Assembly (NCBI GenBank): GCA_003864495.1
Contig: ML133388.1
Coordinates: 992,738 to 1,056,737, forward strand
Direction of reading: 5' to 3'
From: Nemopilema nomurai
Lineage: Eukaryota; Cnidaria; Scyphozoa; Rhizostomeae; Rhizostomatidae
Length of the DNA stretch: 64,000 nucleotides
Shown here piece by piece: positions 1 to 13,531 of this stretch; positions within the stretch are counted from its first letter, which is position 1, and each line of letters begins with the position of its first letter. A program made the translations under genes and the position numbers. Under the pieces are notes generated by a model. It had not been told where the DNA came from, made no database searches, and was given only the letters and a program-made list of their open reading frames with translations.

Positions 1-440
1 ATTACTGATAAAGGGAAAGCGAAACCTCTTACAAAATTGTTTTGAGTGTACTGCAATTATTTTGTTGACATATAAGGGGAAATTAGATTTTAGGAAACAA
101 ATTAGACTGAAGTTAGTATGTAATTACTAAATGCTAAGCAACTGAACAGTCTGTTGATTTTTATTAACCTCAATTCAAATGTAAATTGTTCTTTATGATG
201 AGAGGTGGGGAAGCATAAGCTCTGAGAACACTAAGGAAAAACTTGTTTAACCATAAATCTTATTCAACCTGACAGATTCAAAGCATAAGTGGAAAGATGT
301 TTTCAGGAGGTCAGGTATTAAGTCGAAGCCCCTGATTTTGTTTGTTAAACTTGTGCAGGTTTAGCACCTGCTTTTGCCACATTTTGCATATATATATATA
401 TATATATAAACATATTTATATAATTAATTTATTCTTATAG

Positions 441-3400
441 AATCGAGTCTGGAGGAAGACATCATCAACAGTGCCCTCTATTCAGCCAGATGTTCAGTAC
501 TATGTTGATGTAACTAACTCTAAAAAATATTTATTTGACTTTCATTAGAAACAACCAATGATTTTGCTGTTTATTTGTGGAGACCCGCCACAGGCTTGGC
601 TGTTTAAGGCTCATATTGTGATCTCGTGAAGAAGCCCATCACCTTTTTCATGAGGAAAGCTTCTCTTCCTGTAAAGTCATTAACTCCCTCAAAAGTCATA
701 TGAAAATAAGTGAATCGCTTTGATTTTTGAAAGACCAACATTTGAGGCCAATTGAAAATAATTTTGGCTCCATCTTATTTCTGAAAGGATCATTTTTTCT
801 GTCTGAGAATTAACTTCTCAGTATATAATGTGTGCCACATACTTCAGTCCTATACTTCTTGTCAGTTGCCCATCTGATTTTACAGAGGGGTTACTGTATT
901 GATCATATCACCAAAATATCTACTATCAAACCTGTTGTCAGACTTTTCCACTTAAATATTTGGACACAACCTAAAATTTACTGAAGTATCCCTTAAATGC
1001 GAAAAGGCTGTTCTGCTGTGGTGAGAACTGGAAGGAGGCAACAACTTCAAAGCTGTCAAAAGAATCTCATGCAAATGATTGCAAAGACTCTTGCATCAAT
1101 ATTAGCAACATTGCAGAGGTTTTGATTAAGTCAATGGAATAAAGACTTCCGTAATCTGTATTACCTGGAGTCCCTGCTTTAAAGCAATTTTTGTAACCTC
1201 ATGCACTAGCACCATATGCACATTTCATTCTAGAATGACAATTTAACAGAAAGTGATGTTTGCTGGGAGCTTCTGAAGTTAATAAAAGTGTTTGATGTTA
1301 CCATGAGAATTGGTGTCTTATGGTAATTCATTTTGCTTTCCTATTTTTCAGCTGGCAAGTCCAAAAAGTATTATTGAGAACCCAGTAAATGCTGTTACAA
1401 CAAGGTTTGTCAGGACAGCAACAAACAAGATTAGATGCCCTGTTTTTAGTCTTTCGGTAAGCTCAATAACATTATTGTATTGCTTTGCATGTTAAATTGA
1501 GGTTTTGACATTGTCCATTTTCTACACCACTCTGTTTAAAGTTGCCATTAAATTCCCTGGTTAGCTTTGAAATACATTGACACAGAACCATATAATTTTT
1601 ATCAATATAAATTACTACTTTCATGTCTGAGTCACACAGTTACTACAATAAAGTGAAGTGTGTTGCAAATTTATTTTAATTTTCCCATAGTGGACTCCTG
1701 AAGGAAGGAGGTTGATAACAGGATCAAGTAGTGGAGAGTTCACTCTTTGGGGAGGATTGACATTTAACTTTGAAACTGTTCTGCAGGTTTGTTATATGTC
1801 TTCTTCTTGCATACACATATTTTCTTCTTAGAAACTTTAAAGTTTATGCAACATTTTCCTGTGAAAGGTTTTATCTGTTCATGAAATATTTGTTCAAGAG
1901 TCTACTGTTAGATAAAATGATTCTTTGTGCTGATTCTGGTCTCTGCATTTCATCCTTAATTTAGCATGGTTTAAAGAACCTTAAGCTGAAAGTTGAAGTT
2001 TTGAAGCTGATTGTTATCAGTGATCAACGGTTGTATTTTAAACCTAAGTAGCCAAACACAGGAGAGTTTTATGCAGAATTATTTGGGTTCCAAAATTTAC
2101 AAGGAATATGCTTACCAATGCTAAATTTTTTAAAATGCTGATTAATGATTTTATCATTTGCTATCACATATTGTTGCAGCAATTTTCGTCCCATAAAATT
2201 TGTCTTGTGGAAGTTTTTCTTGCTCTGCTTCGAATATCAGTCCAGCTAGGCTAACAGTGCTCACTATTGTCCCCAGGCCCATGAAACCGCTGTCAGGACA
2301 ATGGAATGGAGCCACAATGACACATGGTTGCTGTCTGCTGATCACTCAGGATTCGTTAAGTATTGGCAAAGCAACATGAACAATGTCAAGTCTATACAAG
2401 CACACACAGAGCCTGTCAGAGGAGTTGGGTATGTTCACTAAAATACCTGATTTCTTCTTTTCTTAAATCATTGTCTCGGAGCTACTAATAATATTCATTT
2501 CTAGAGCAAATGTATTTCTCAGGAACTATATATATATATATTATATGTATAATCCTATCTATACCAATTGCCATCTCATAAGTGATTCTGATTTCTTTCA
2601 ATTTTTCTTTCAATTTTAATAGTTGGCATTATTTGTGACAGTGCATTAGTGTTGATCGAATGAGTAGAAAAGATTTTAAATGAAGTTTCGCTGAATATTT
2701 GGCCAGAAATTTCTTCAAACCACATCCACTGAAGTTTTAAACATTGTTTCTTTTTGCAACGAACTCAAAACACTGTCTGCCAATGATTTCTCTCTTCTCA
2801 AATCTTCTACTTATTTAGCTGCATTTCAAGGCTACTAGCACTTGTATTTATTGTCTTTCACCTCTTGTTCCCATTTGGGCTGGGAGAGAAGAGTCCTGAC
2901 GAAGAACCCTCCAAAATCGCTGTTTCGAAATAGATTATTCAAACACAATATCATAGTATCTCTACGTACTGTCGACATATTCCAATGCAAAACACCTTGG
3001 TGTTTCTGTCCGGCTTATTAACATATTGTAAGGAAGGAAGTCATCTAGTGGTGGCCAGTTGTTTCACCCTTCATATCTGGTATTTCTCCCACTATTTCTC
3101 TATATAATAATATATTTCCTTGGTTTATAGATTTTCACCCACTGACAATAAATTTGCAACATGTAGCGATGATGGTACTGTTAAAATCTGGGATTTTTAC
3201 CGCTGCCAAGAAGAACGCGTTTTGCGAGGTATACTACCACAAGTCTCTTCTTTTTCTCCCGTTTTTCCCTCCACTTTATTCTTGCCTATGATTTATACTC
3301 CAAAGTTACTTTTGGTAATTTGATTGATGAATCATATAACTATTTGCAGTCACTAAAGAGTCATTGTTCATTAAAGAGACCTAGCTTTTCGATAATCTCT

Positions 3401-6400
3401 AGTGACAAATCCAGATACCTTATGGCTTATTCTTACACCCAGGCCCATTAGCAATTTTTCAAAAATTTTGATTACGGTTCTGTTTATGCAGAAACAAAGT
3501 AGATAACTGTCATATGACAATATATATAAGTATTCTAGAACGGACGTATTGTTTTCGGAAGATTTAGTAAAACAAGATGAACAATTCATTTTCTCCGGAA
3601 TTTTAATCGAATTACACGAAATACGTTAACATTTTTTATTTTTTAGTGTAGTTCGCTGAAAGCGATCTTTTATGTAGCTTTTTTTTGCTAGACAATTTTA
3701 AGTTTGCAACATTGAAACATAGCCTCACACACTTCTCATAACAAGTTCTCATGTCTACACTTTCAGGCCATGGTGCGGATGTGAAGTGCCTCGACTGGCA
3801 TCCTTCAAAAGGCCTCCTCGTCTCTGGGAGCAAAGACAGTCAACAGCCACTAAAATTGTGGGATCCGAAATCAGGCATCAGTCTTTCCACGATGTAAGCT
3901 TCCTTACTGTGCTTTCGGTCTGTTTCAAGTCGCAGCTTGTAATACAGAGCAACCCACTGAAATAGAATGATTAAGTATTTGAAACAAACAACTAGGCTCT
4001 TATTAGAGAAGCTGTCTGAGAGATGAGCTGATTGGAACGAAAATCGTCCGTTTAATAGTTGTTGAATCTGGTGAATGGGATGTTACCCTATTTTAAAGGA
4101 ATTTACCCTACAACTCTTGAAATAGGTTTTAAATGCAAGTTTTCCAGTGCATTCTGACGTCATCATACAGGTTGTTCCTAACCTGTTGCAGAAAAATGTT
4201 TATTTTAAGAAGAACCTAAGTTCATTGGATGAAGTTACCAAATGAGGCTTGACTAAAAGACCAAAAAACTGTACTTGAATTCAAGCCCTTATTCCATATG
4301 TTAACCTTATCCATGCATTTGTTCCACGTATGCCATTACTTTTTTCCATCTGTGTCATTACCTTTGTTTCCACTTGTGCCATAACTTTTTCCCACTTGTG
4401 TCATTACCTTTTATTCCACTTGTGCCAAACCTTTTTTCAACTTGTGTCACTACCTTTGTTTGACTTGTTTCGCAACCTTTGTTCCACTTGTGTTATTAAA
4501 CCTTGTTCCATTCACGGCTTATCTCTCCTCAATATGTGTGGTGTTGACATGTGAAATGAACGGTCTTAACAAAAACCTCTGCCCAAGTCAATTTCGATCT
4601 TGTCTGACTTTAGACTCTCAGTCATTGCTTGTTGTGTCTTTGTTTTGCTAAAACTTTGCCTATTTTTTCAGACATATGCATAAAAGTACAGTGATGGATC
4701 TACAGTGGAACAGAAACGGCGATTGGTTGCTGACGGCGTCACGTGACCACTTAATAAAGGTCTTCGACATAAGAGCAATGAAGGAAATTCAGACTTTTAG
4801 AGGTCACAAGAAGGAAGCCACTGGTTCGTATTGCTCATGAAAATATATTCAGAGGCTCTGTTGCTAGTTTTGGGCCTAGGCCAAGTAGTGTATGGGTGCC
4901 TTGATTGTGTAGACGCTTAAGAGCGCTTTTAGTCTCATTGTTAGAGTTCTTGATCGTTTTTGAAGATCTGTTTTAAGGGTCACGTTTCGATTATTCTCGT
5001 GCAGTCAATTCCAATTTGATAACTTTATCCCCTGAATGCAATACTTAATGTCAGTTAAGGTTTTTCAAAAATGCTTTCAATTCAAGATAGTAGATCTCAC
5101 AAAACTGGAATGGAAAGCTGGAAATCTTAATATTTACTACAACTATTCGAGATATTGTCCTGAAATTTTTTATCTCTGATTATTCCTCATTTGGTTACAC
5201 TTGCACAAAAAATCAGCAAGACGTGAGACGATGATGGCTGTCGCCCCCTGATATGGAATGACCCTGAACCTTTTCTCTGTTTCCTTTTCTCAATGTTGAT
5301 AGGTACTTTTAACTTCGAAGAAAATTCTTCCCTACGTATGCGGATTATGACGTCACCTTTTTCTTTTCTAGCAATTGACTGGCACCCAGTCCACGAGTCA
5401 CTTTTCGCAAGTGGTGGTTCTGATGGTGCCATCATGTTCTGGAACATGGGGTATGTTCTTCATTTGGATCCTCTCACTTCTACTTTGAATTTCCGTTACA
5501 TTATCCAAGCCGTAAATCTGCAATAGTTGGCTCCAGCACTGGATGTAGGGCCGTATTTACCACTTAGGTAGCTAGTTTAGTGTCTTCAGGTAATTCGGAC
5601 AGGCATGCAGGAACGATATAATCAATGTATAACATGATGCACACCTAGTAAATTAGATTATCACTAATATAAATGGTAGGTTAATAATGTAAAATTAGAG
5701 AAACTAGGCTTGCCTTCTTTAAACAATGAATCGTTTTTGGCTGAAAGCTAGCACGTTATTTGGATATGAGGAAAAGGTTATGATCAGACTTGTTGAAGGA
5801 AAATGGGAGGCAGGTGGAAGAACAAAACGAGACTATAAATTCGGGGAAGTTTCATTTTGTGGTGAAAGGCACTCACAGTCAGCTTTAGAATAAACCCTGT
5901 TTTGGGCTTGGTCTTTTGACCTCTACGGAGAAGCGAGTCGCAGTCAATGCCTGACTGCAAAAACAGTTAATGGTCGAAAGATAGACTGAAGTGATTACCA
6001 CTGGGCCTAAATAAATGACATCAGTTTCTCGTGTTGTGTAGTTTGACACAACAAGTTTCTGAGGTAGAAATTCACCGAGTCGGAATCTCTTTGTCGAAAT
6101 AATCCCACTTCTAAAAGCCGGCTTAGACACGTGATATTTGGTTGTAAATGCGAATTTTCCCAGAGTTCCGCTGTGTGAAAGCCAACTTACTTGGCATGCT
6201 GCTAATTTATCTCTTATTAGGACAAACATTGATGTTTTTTGCAAATAACAGCACAGAATCCAAAATTTGCGGTTTCGAAGTCGCATTCATAATCTTTTGG
6301 TGGCATTAGTGGCCACGTGAAAAGGAATTATGACCTTCGTAATGAATGGGCGGAAATGTAGAATAAAGTTTTTAATTTGTCAACTGTTCGCAAGGATTGC

Positions 6401-9400
6401 CTTGTGCTGGGGATTCTTGATTTCTCCACATCGTCTCGGTATTTCTATTTCGAATGATTTCTTACTGAGAGACCTTTAGTGCAATAGCATTTCTCTGTGC
6501 GTATCTTTTCATAGGTTCGCCCCCCTCCCCATTCCCCCTTTCGCCTCTGCTCTGTACTTGTGCAGTTGGCACTCGGGATTGAAAATTTGCCCTTTTAATG
6601 TCCTGTTTAATTTCAGTTCAATGAAAGAAGTCGGCTCCATGGACCAGGCACACGACGCAATGATCTGGTCCGTTCGCTGGCACCCACTGGGACATATTCT
6701 CGCTTCTGGATCTAACGACCACACCTGGTAAATGACAGTTCAGTTCTAGTGATCCATCACTCACGTTTTCGCTGTGGATGTCTTCTGCTTTCTTCTGTCA
6801 TGTCTTTTGACGCTCTTACATTCCAAACACTTGGTCCATCACATTAAAAACCAAAAGTGCCACGGTAGCAAAATTTATTTACTCAACAACAGTTTATTGC
6901 ACTAACGGGAAAGCAAGGTTTATTGCAGAGGTTGTTTCTTTTAATTCAAAGGCATTGTATGTTGGTGTTTGGCTTCACTTTCACAGTATTGCAGTGTTGA
7001 AACAGAATGGATCTGCTTCTGTATAGGCTTTACCTCTTGGTTTGTAGCTACTGAAAACTGTGAAGCTCATAATTTTTATCTATTGATTTTGTCTATTAGA
7101 TGCAATAGTAAGTTTATGCTTAATATTTCAATTGATATTTCTAATCCGTTTCTATGGCCATCAAGGTTATGAATGGGTTTGACCAAGGTGAAGCTTTTCA
7201 TGAAACGACTACAAGTTGTTAATAAGAAGACATTGTTAATTGCTTTTTTAGCAAATTCTGGACAAGAAACCGACCTGGAGATAGAATGAAAGATAAATAC
7301 AATTTGAATTTAAATCCTTTGGGAGATGACGACTATGGTATGTAATGTATTGGTGTGAATCGCATGATTATCATTATGACTTATAAGATATTGTTTCCCG
7401 TGTTATAGCCTTAATAGATGGCTTCAAGCCAACTACATGGATGCATATTTTTCCTTTAGGTATTCCGCCAAAATTTTTACGACACCCACTGGTTGTTTTA
7501 GTGAAAATAAATAAAACCAATGCTTTGCGGTACAAAACTTCGCAATAGCAAAAGAAGGGGAACTAGTTTTTGGATACTTAGAGTACTTTTTCGTCCGACA
7601 CTACTCAAAATATGCAAACGTTGGAAAATAACCAAAATCTGACAGAATGAGTAAAATCTATTTTGCCCAGCAAGGGTACTTGTGTGCCTGTTTGCAACTC
7701 ACCCTCCTCGTAGCAACTCACCTACCTCGTAGCAACTCACCTACCTCGTAGCAACTCTACAAATTAGAGTTGAAGGGTCTTTTTCAGCTTGGCCATCTTT
7801 TGTCCCAAATAGAAACTCTGCCCCCTTACAAAACAAAAAAATTCATCCTTTGCCTTGTAAGAACAAATTGTGCATTCATAACAGTCGAAATGCGTTTCAG
7901 CTATCAGTTTTACTCATCACGTAATTTCCCAACAGAATACGGCCTACCAACTGCCAATGAGCTGTCAGATCTCAATTCGTCCGACTTGAACGCGAGTGGC
8001 GCAGAGGAGACCGTGCCTGGTCTGGCCATGGGAGCGGCCACTTCCAGCTTGGCTCTGCCAATTCCCAAGGCCGAAGGTAAAGTCCATTTTCATTCTCACT
8101 TGCTTGAGGTTTGGGGTCATCCGTGTTATGAAGCCTTCGATTATACCCCTCTCTTACACAGGCCATGATACCCTATTCTTACATATACACCTGTTTTTTT
8201 TATAATCTTAATTTTTGGAGACGGACGGAACCTAGATTACTTCAAGACTTTATTGCAGTGTTAAGACTAGATTTTTCAAAGTGTACTTTTGATAATTGCC
8301 TAGGATAGTAAATAATTTTCTTTTAAAATGAAGACCTGAAGGAAGTCAAAAAGTAGTCAAATTTCGTGTCTAGTTGTCGACCAAAACACCCCTGGCTGTG
8401 TGCACCCTTACTCTTCGAAATGCTCCCTAGACCTCCCACAAGATAACTCGCGACTGACATCATTTTAACCAAGTCTTATGACCCTTGAAAAACCATGATC
8501 TCTACGTCCTGCTATGCCACTTTAGCTGTGCTTTATTGTCTCGGTGACTGTGATCCAATTGCTGATAAAACTGTCACATTAATTTTTGTTGAAGGCATCC
8601 CTGGAATAGACATGCAGTTTCCTTCCGCTGATAAACTGAAAGAACAGCAAGAAGCTAAGCAGAAGATGCTCCAATCTGCTCGGCAATCTGGTTTCAAGCT
8701 TCCAAATCTCAATTCTGGCAGCAGCGTACGATCTCTTATTTCCCTGCAAAATACTTTCTGTTAAACCAACTATTATTCGATTGTAATACAGTGTGTGTGT
8801 AGTCACCATCTGCTCTGTTTTACCTACCATCAATGAAATATCAAATTTAAGACCAAGTTATCTGATTGGCCTACACTGAAGGCAGCGGTTCCTATGTTTC
8901 CCAAATATCCTTTTATATTGATCGGTGTTTAGCAATTGCAATAGAAAAGCCGGCACAGATTCTTCATAGGTTTCAGTCACTTTGTTTCAGCTACCAGGCT
9001 CAAATTGCTATCAAGTGTCATAATGCAAAGCTGATTTTCAATGAGTTTGACACAGAACGCCAAAGAACCCATCTGAAAAGCCATTTATTCTGTAAAGCAT
9101 ACTTGTCTGCAGGGCAATTTTGCTTGCCTGATCATTTACATTTACGATCATTTACGACCAATAGCAAGCAAGTTATTCTCACCTTCCCAACCGCAACCGA
9201 TCATATTTTTCCCAGGCAAAAGCCAGTCGAGCAATTAATTACTTACGTCGCCTCAGGTTGTAAAGTTTATTGAAAGCACGTGCGTTTAGCATCCCAGTCT
9301 ATCACTTCATACATTGAGAACACACCAGCGTAGTGGTTGTATTATCATTACCCTTAATTGCATGATCCCCAAGATTAACCACAAGAATTTTCCTTCAATA

Positions 9401-11271
9401 TTTGACTTATCTTCTGTCCCTCTCTCATTGTATCGTCCATCCACTTTATCCGGCTACTGTTTTCTGCTCCAACAGGGGGACCTGCTCAACGCCAACGCCC
9501 TGCCATTCCAGCCTAATTCAGCCACTGTTCCCCATCGACAGCCCAGCAGCCAAACAGGTGCAGTCTTCGTTTATTTGTCATTTTACTTCATTTCAGGCGT
9601 TTTCAGACTCTCATGTCTAAAAGACTGCTCGCGCTCATATAGAGATGTACCCAAATTGGCTGCAACACTCCTTGTTTTTACAGGGATAGGATACAGTGAT
9701 ATCATCTGTTCTAATAGAGCAATGGGTCTATGCTTTTTGTTTTTATTTGTTTAATTCAGTCGCTTTTGATCCGTAGCGTGGTGCTTTAACTGGTTTTCTG
9801 GTCAGTTTCTGAGGCCTCGAATGAGGACCGTTGGTTTCGATTGAGGAGATTTCAGCGTTCTATCATTGACTAACTGTATTTTTTTCTTCCAAACAGCAAA
9901 TGCCCAATCACTGCTTTCTAATTGTTTAGCTTAGGGATGTTGTTTGCTTTTGTCTCCATATATGGACGTCCCAATGCCCATCCATCCCTTTATCTGAACG
10001 CGGCCTAACTGTTACCTTGGAAATGCCAGTTTGTTACCTTGGAAACCTTTATTTCAGCACGGACAGTGTCATCTGCCCCTGGACTGCTTCCGACTCCTGA
10101 CAAATCGAAAATGATTCTTCCACCTCCAGACACAAAGGGAATTTTTGATCCTTTAACCATTCAACCTGGATTTGTGATTGAGGCATTAGAAGTGTGGCTC
10201 AACGATAAACCAGCCGCTGACGATGCCTCGTACGGGGACAATCGGGCCAAGAAGCGAGGCAGGAGGCCGGACGTGCAGGGAAAGACTCGTTTTCCCAGCG
10301 AGAGTCGGGAGTATGGCGGCAAGGAGCCTAGAAGAAATTTTGACCGAAGTCAGGACGATTTTGTCAATGAAACTCCGGAGGCTGATAGTGATAGCCGATC
10401 GCAGAATTCGGCGTGGAGAGACACGCCAGAGGACCGGCGTTTGCCCAACCACCCACAGGGGGCCTGGGTCAAGGGCTCGCCTTCCCACCCAATAGAGGAG
10501 GTTGGCGGGATGCGTCCCTCGTCGCAACCGTTTCGTGGTAGACCACCAAGCACGTCCGAAGGCTTCCCACCCATGGATCAAAGAATGGGCAATGCCCCGT
10601 TTCATGGGGGTAAAGGCCCCCATGAGTCGCCGCAAGGTGATCAGCAATTCGAAGAAGGGGGTCAGTGGAGCGCGGGTCATGAGCCAATGGGCCGTCGTGA
10701 TGCACCAGGCCCGCGAGGAAGGGGCCGCGGTTTTCCACCCATGCATCGCCAGGGTCGAGGCGGCGGTGGGCATGGCGATAAAAACCAGCAGTTCTTCGTT
10801 GAAGAGTTCGCGAAAAGAGAAGGGGCTGAGGAGGAGCCTTGGAGGGGAAGAGGGAGGGGTCAAGGACCCCCGAAAAGTGGATTTGAGGGCAAGAACTTTG
10901 AACCTGAAGAAAAGACTAGTGACTGGAAGGATCCAAATTATATCCCTCCGAGAAGGGGGCCGCATCCACTGTTACTTAGAGGCCACCGTGGCCAAGGGAT
11001 TAGACGGTTTACAATGCCAAACACAGGTCGGCCACCGTTTGATAGTCGAGGACCGCCTATTCGCCAAGGGGCTCCACGGATGGCCCCTCATTTTCGTCAT
11101 GGCCCACCCCAACGCCAGTCACCAAGTGGGCCACCCAACAAAGACTTTAATGAGGCCGGACATCCAAACGAACAGTTACCGGTTCCGGGTAAAAGGGCAA
11201 ACAGTGGACCAGTAGATCAAAGTAGCGATGGGAATCACTGGCCGAGTGATCGGACCGGTATGGGAAGGTAG
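441..11271 (+). CDS. WDR33: WDR33, pre-mRNA 3'-end processing (CPSF) subunit; 5' end missing
   Basis: WDR33 is the WD40 subunit of the nuclear cleavage and polyadenylation specificity factor; with CPSF30 it reads the AAUAAA signal. Exons I can join in one frame are 441-509, 1352-1456, 1691-1786, 2277-2428, 3131-3228, 3767-3893, 4672-4823, 5372-5450, 6617-6727, 7252-7337, 7936-8076, 8595-8725, 9476-9557 and 10058-11271, giving 880 residues. Diagnostic stretches include [55 protein letters not shown] and [10 protein letters not shown], spread over seven WD blades, all closely matching vertebrate WDR33. The last exon codes a disordered Pro/Gly/Arg/Gln-rich tail with RGRG clusters. The first exon here begins at NRVWRK, so the N-terminal basic segment that contacts RNA in the family lies left of the window. 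The tail is shorter than in human WDR33 (about 1,336 residues) and lacks the long collagen-like Gly-Pro-Gln run. Confidence 0.95.
4319..4511. repeat. Degenerate minisatellite in a WDR33 intron
   Basis: About eight imperfect units of 23-27 bases, each built on a CCACTTGTGTCATTACCTTT-like core, lie in the intron between 3893 and 4672. The strand is pyrimidine-rich. Read as protein the units give meaningless short ORFs. Confidence 0.75.
7501..7620. mobile_element. MITE-like repeat, family A, copy 1
   Basis: This stretch shares a recognisable string with the foldback element at 20350-20527: TGCTTTGCGGTACAAAACTT, then a GGAACTAGTTTTTG-like core, a TACTT(A/G)(G/A)AGTACT-like segment and a TCCGACACT-like segment. 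It sits in a WDR33 intron. No coding capacity is visible. The second arm of the foldback is poorly preserved here, so this looks like a decayed or partial copy. Confidence 0.55.
7694..7757. repeat. 19-bp tandem repeat, 3.4 copies
   Basis: The unit GCAACTCACCTACCTCGTA repeats three times with one or two changes and is followed by a partial copy. It lies in the WDR33 intron before the exon at 7936. Confidence 0.85.
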
Positions 11272-12390
11272 TTCTGGTGTAATTAGTGGATTCTGTTATG
11301 TTGTTGCTTTATGGCGGTTAACCCAGGGCGGTATTGATAAGAACTTGTGAAGAAATACTTTATCATATGAATAGGCCAGTTTGCATAAGTCATGCCTCAC
11401 TTGTGCAATTTTTGCTGTGGAAGACTTTGTTTTTATATTTGCTGACCACAGTTGACGCAGGGAAATGTACTTAAGCTATGCATGTGTCAACATTTCCCTT
11501 CCCTCCCCCACTTTGCTGATATGTAGATGCCAAAAGACTGGGCTGCCATATTAGAAGTGTTGAGAATTGACCAAGAAAAAGCCAGGGGGAAAACACTGAT
11601 TAAAAAAGTTGGGAGAATGTTGGGTGGTTGCAACGGAAGGGTGGAATGCTCCTCCATTCCGCAATGTTTTAATATTAGTTACAGTAGATGCTGTGATTGA
11701 ATATTTTAAAATATGCAAGCTCCTTCATTTTAATGGAAATCAAAACCTGCTATGGTAGTCCTTCCAAGTCAATGATTTTGAAAATGCCCCCTCCCCTGTC
11801 TTTTGATACACAGACATGTTTAAGCAATGTATATTTGTTTAGTGCCTTGTACGTAAATGGAAAATCAAAGGCTAAAATGCATTTTCATAGAAGATCAAAC
11901 TCAGCAAACATTAGTACCTGTAAGAAATTTGTTGATAAAGGTATTGATGTGCTTCAAAATGCCTTGTGACTCTTTTAATATACTTTGAGGTTGCTTTGCC
12001 CGTCAACCAACTAACGATTAAAATGGTGCAAATATCTTTCTTGTTGGCTTTTTCCCTTTTGTGATCTGGCAATTTCAATATTACTTCCCCATTCAGAAGC
12101 TGATTCTCTTTGTTTAGACACTTCAATTCAATGTTAAAATACAAGGAACAATGCGTCTGGTGTCCTATCTCAAATAATTTGAAGCATGTATCTTGACTTT
12201 TGTTGCCACAATTGAATATTAGGAAGGTGCTCAGTCACAGAGAAAGTTGTTTGGGCCTATCTTGAGTCAGACTTTGTGTGGTGGTAAGCATGATCAATTG
12301 TGAACCATGATATTTAGACAAAACTTTTCCAAGAGCTTTTTGGTAATTATTGATCTATTAAATGAATAAATAAAAACTCTTGAAATGCAG
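11272..12390 (+). other. Probable WDR33 3' UTR
   Basis: No coding potential is seen after the WDR33 stop. The stretch is AT-rich and ends near overlapping AATAAA hexamers at 12365-12374, so it is most simply the 3' UTR. The true cleavage site is inferred. Confidence 0.55.
12365..12374 (+). terminator. Overlapping AATAAA poly(A) signals, WDR33
   Basis: Two overlapping AATAAA hexamers (12365-12370 and 12369-12374) are good candidates for the WDR33 poly(A) signal, about 1.1 kb after the stop codon. Confidence 0.55.
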
Positions 12391-12720
12391 CTAAGGAACT
12401 TTTGTGTCATCTTTACTTCCACTTGCTATTTATATACCATCATTGTTTCTACAGATGTTTGCAAATTGAAAGTCTCAAATAGTAGAGTCTGCTTTCCCTG
12501 CTTGTGGAAAATTGTTAAATGGAACCCATGAGCTGTAAAATTGCACCTGCAAGGTTTTCTAAAAGCCATAAAATAATGAAAAAGATTTTTTTGCTGTTGG
12601 TAGCTGATTACATTCAAGTGCTAAATAAACTTGTAGCATAATTGGAAGGTAATAAAAACCTGCTAAATTTAATAAGCAGATCCTACTGTTTAAACAAATG
12701 GAGTATACAAAAATAGATCA

Positions 12721-12766
12721 GGAATACTTGGAAGATTCAATTAGGATACTTGGAAGATTCAATTTT
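12721..12766. repeat. Tandem duplication, 23-bp unit, two copies
   Basis: Two adjacent copies of a segment containing ATACTTGGAAGATTCAATT lie in the short gap between the convergent WDR33 and MRPL14 genes. Confidence 0.8.
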
Positions 12767-13030
12767 CTAAAGCCTAGAAATCTCATTTATATCAAACTAC
12801 AAAAGAAAGTGAGGACTTCTCCTCAATTGATGCAAAACATCGTCTTGCCAAAACTGGTTCAAATTTAAAAGTCTGGTCATCATTGGTCCTTTGAAAAAGC
12901 ATGAATTTAGACAAGGCATTAAAAAATTTCTCAACAAGAAAAAGATTAAATGTGTAGTAGGTAGAGGCACAAAGTAACACACTGTCTCAAAACCTTAAAT
13001 ACCACCATCATAACAGCTCATGTAAGAAAA

Positions 13031-13531
13031 CTAAACAAATTTTGATGCAAGTGCAATAACTTTAGAGAACTTGTCTCTCTGCCTTCGCAAAATAGCAGGG
13101 ATAGGCCCTCTGATTCTTGTCCCTAAGGGAGCATTGTTCTCATCCAGAAGAAAAATGTTATTGTTGTCAAATCTTGGAATTGTTTGTGTTTTGGGTTTCC
13201 TTGTTGCTACAACCAGTGCTTTGCAAGGTTTCCCTTGAACAGCAACTTTTATAAGATCACCAATGTCGGCCGTCTTTCTTTTTCTATATAATCCAATAAG
13301 GTATGGCTTTTTAGAGTTTCTTGTCTTCTGACCAATTTTGCTATTGTCCACAACATTGAATGTTGTTAGTTTTGTGATAGAACGAGCCTGGCTTACTTGC
13401 AAAAATTTGATGCTAGTTGCAATGCAAAGCTGTCCTGGATGGCATGTTGCCACTGAGGTTCTGCCGAAATGAGCAAGCTCTCTTGGCTGAGATGCAAGTT
13501 TCACAAGTGATGGTCTAAACTTCCATAACAT
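13031..13531 (-). CDS. MRPL14: Mitochondrial large ribosomal subunit protein uL14m
   Basis: This 166-residue protein is the mitochondrial member of the uL14 family, which sits at the subunit interface of the large ribosomal subunit. Residues 1-50 form a basic, Ser/Thr/Arg-containing extension with few acidic residues, as expected of a mitochondrial targeting peptide. The uL14 fold follows: TTFNVVDNSKIG, then the family block ADIGDLIKVAVQGKPCKALVV, and the C-terminal half IFLLDENNAPLGTRIRGPIP. The length is close to vertebrate MRPL14 (about 145) with a longer leader. The coding region is one uninterrupted exon. It is tail-to-tail with WDR33 and divergent from the bHLH gene. I chose the first ATG of the open frame; a later start is unlikely because it would remove the leader. 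Confidence 0.93.
   Translation of the reverse strand: MLWKFRPSLVKLASQPRELAHFGRTSVATCHPGQLCIATSIKFLQVSQARSITKLTTFNVVDNSKIGQKTRNSKKPYLIGLYRKRKTADIGDLIKVAVQGKPCKALVVATRKPKTQTIPRFDNNNIFLLDENNAPLGTRIRGPIPAILRRQRDKFSKVIALASKFV

Noticed and set aside
391..408. (TA)n microsatellite near the left edge, and a similar one near 2529
   Set aside because: Short simple repeats in introns, common in AT-rich DNA; no function to claim.
5885..6286. 133-codon open frame on the minus strand inside a WDR33 intron
   Set aside because: No recognisable domain, antisense within an intron, and composition like ordinary intron DNA. Chance frames of this size occur in AT-rich introns.
8866..9273. 135-codon open frame on the plus strand inside a WDR33 intron
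   Set aside because: It lies wholly between the exons at 8595 and 9476, has no known motif and contains small internal repeats. Not supported as a gene.
10186..10965. 259-codon open frame antisense to the last WDR33 exon
   Set aside because: It is the shadow of the GC-richer Pro/Gly/Arg coding sequence on the other strand; the plus strand matches WDR33.
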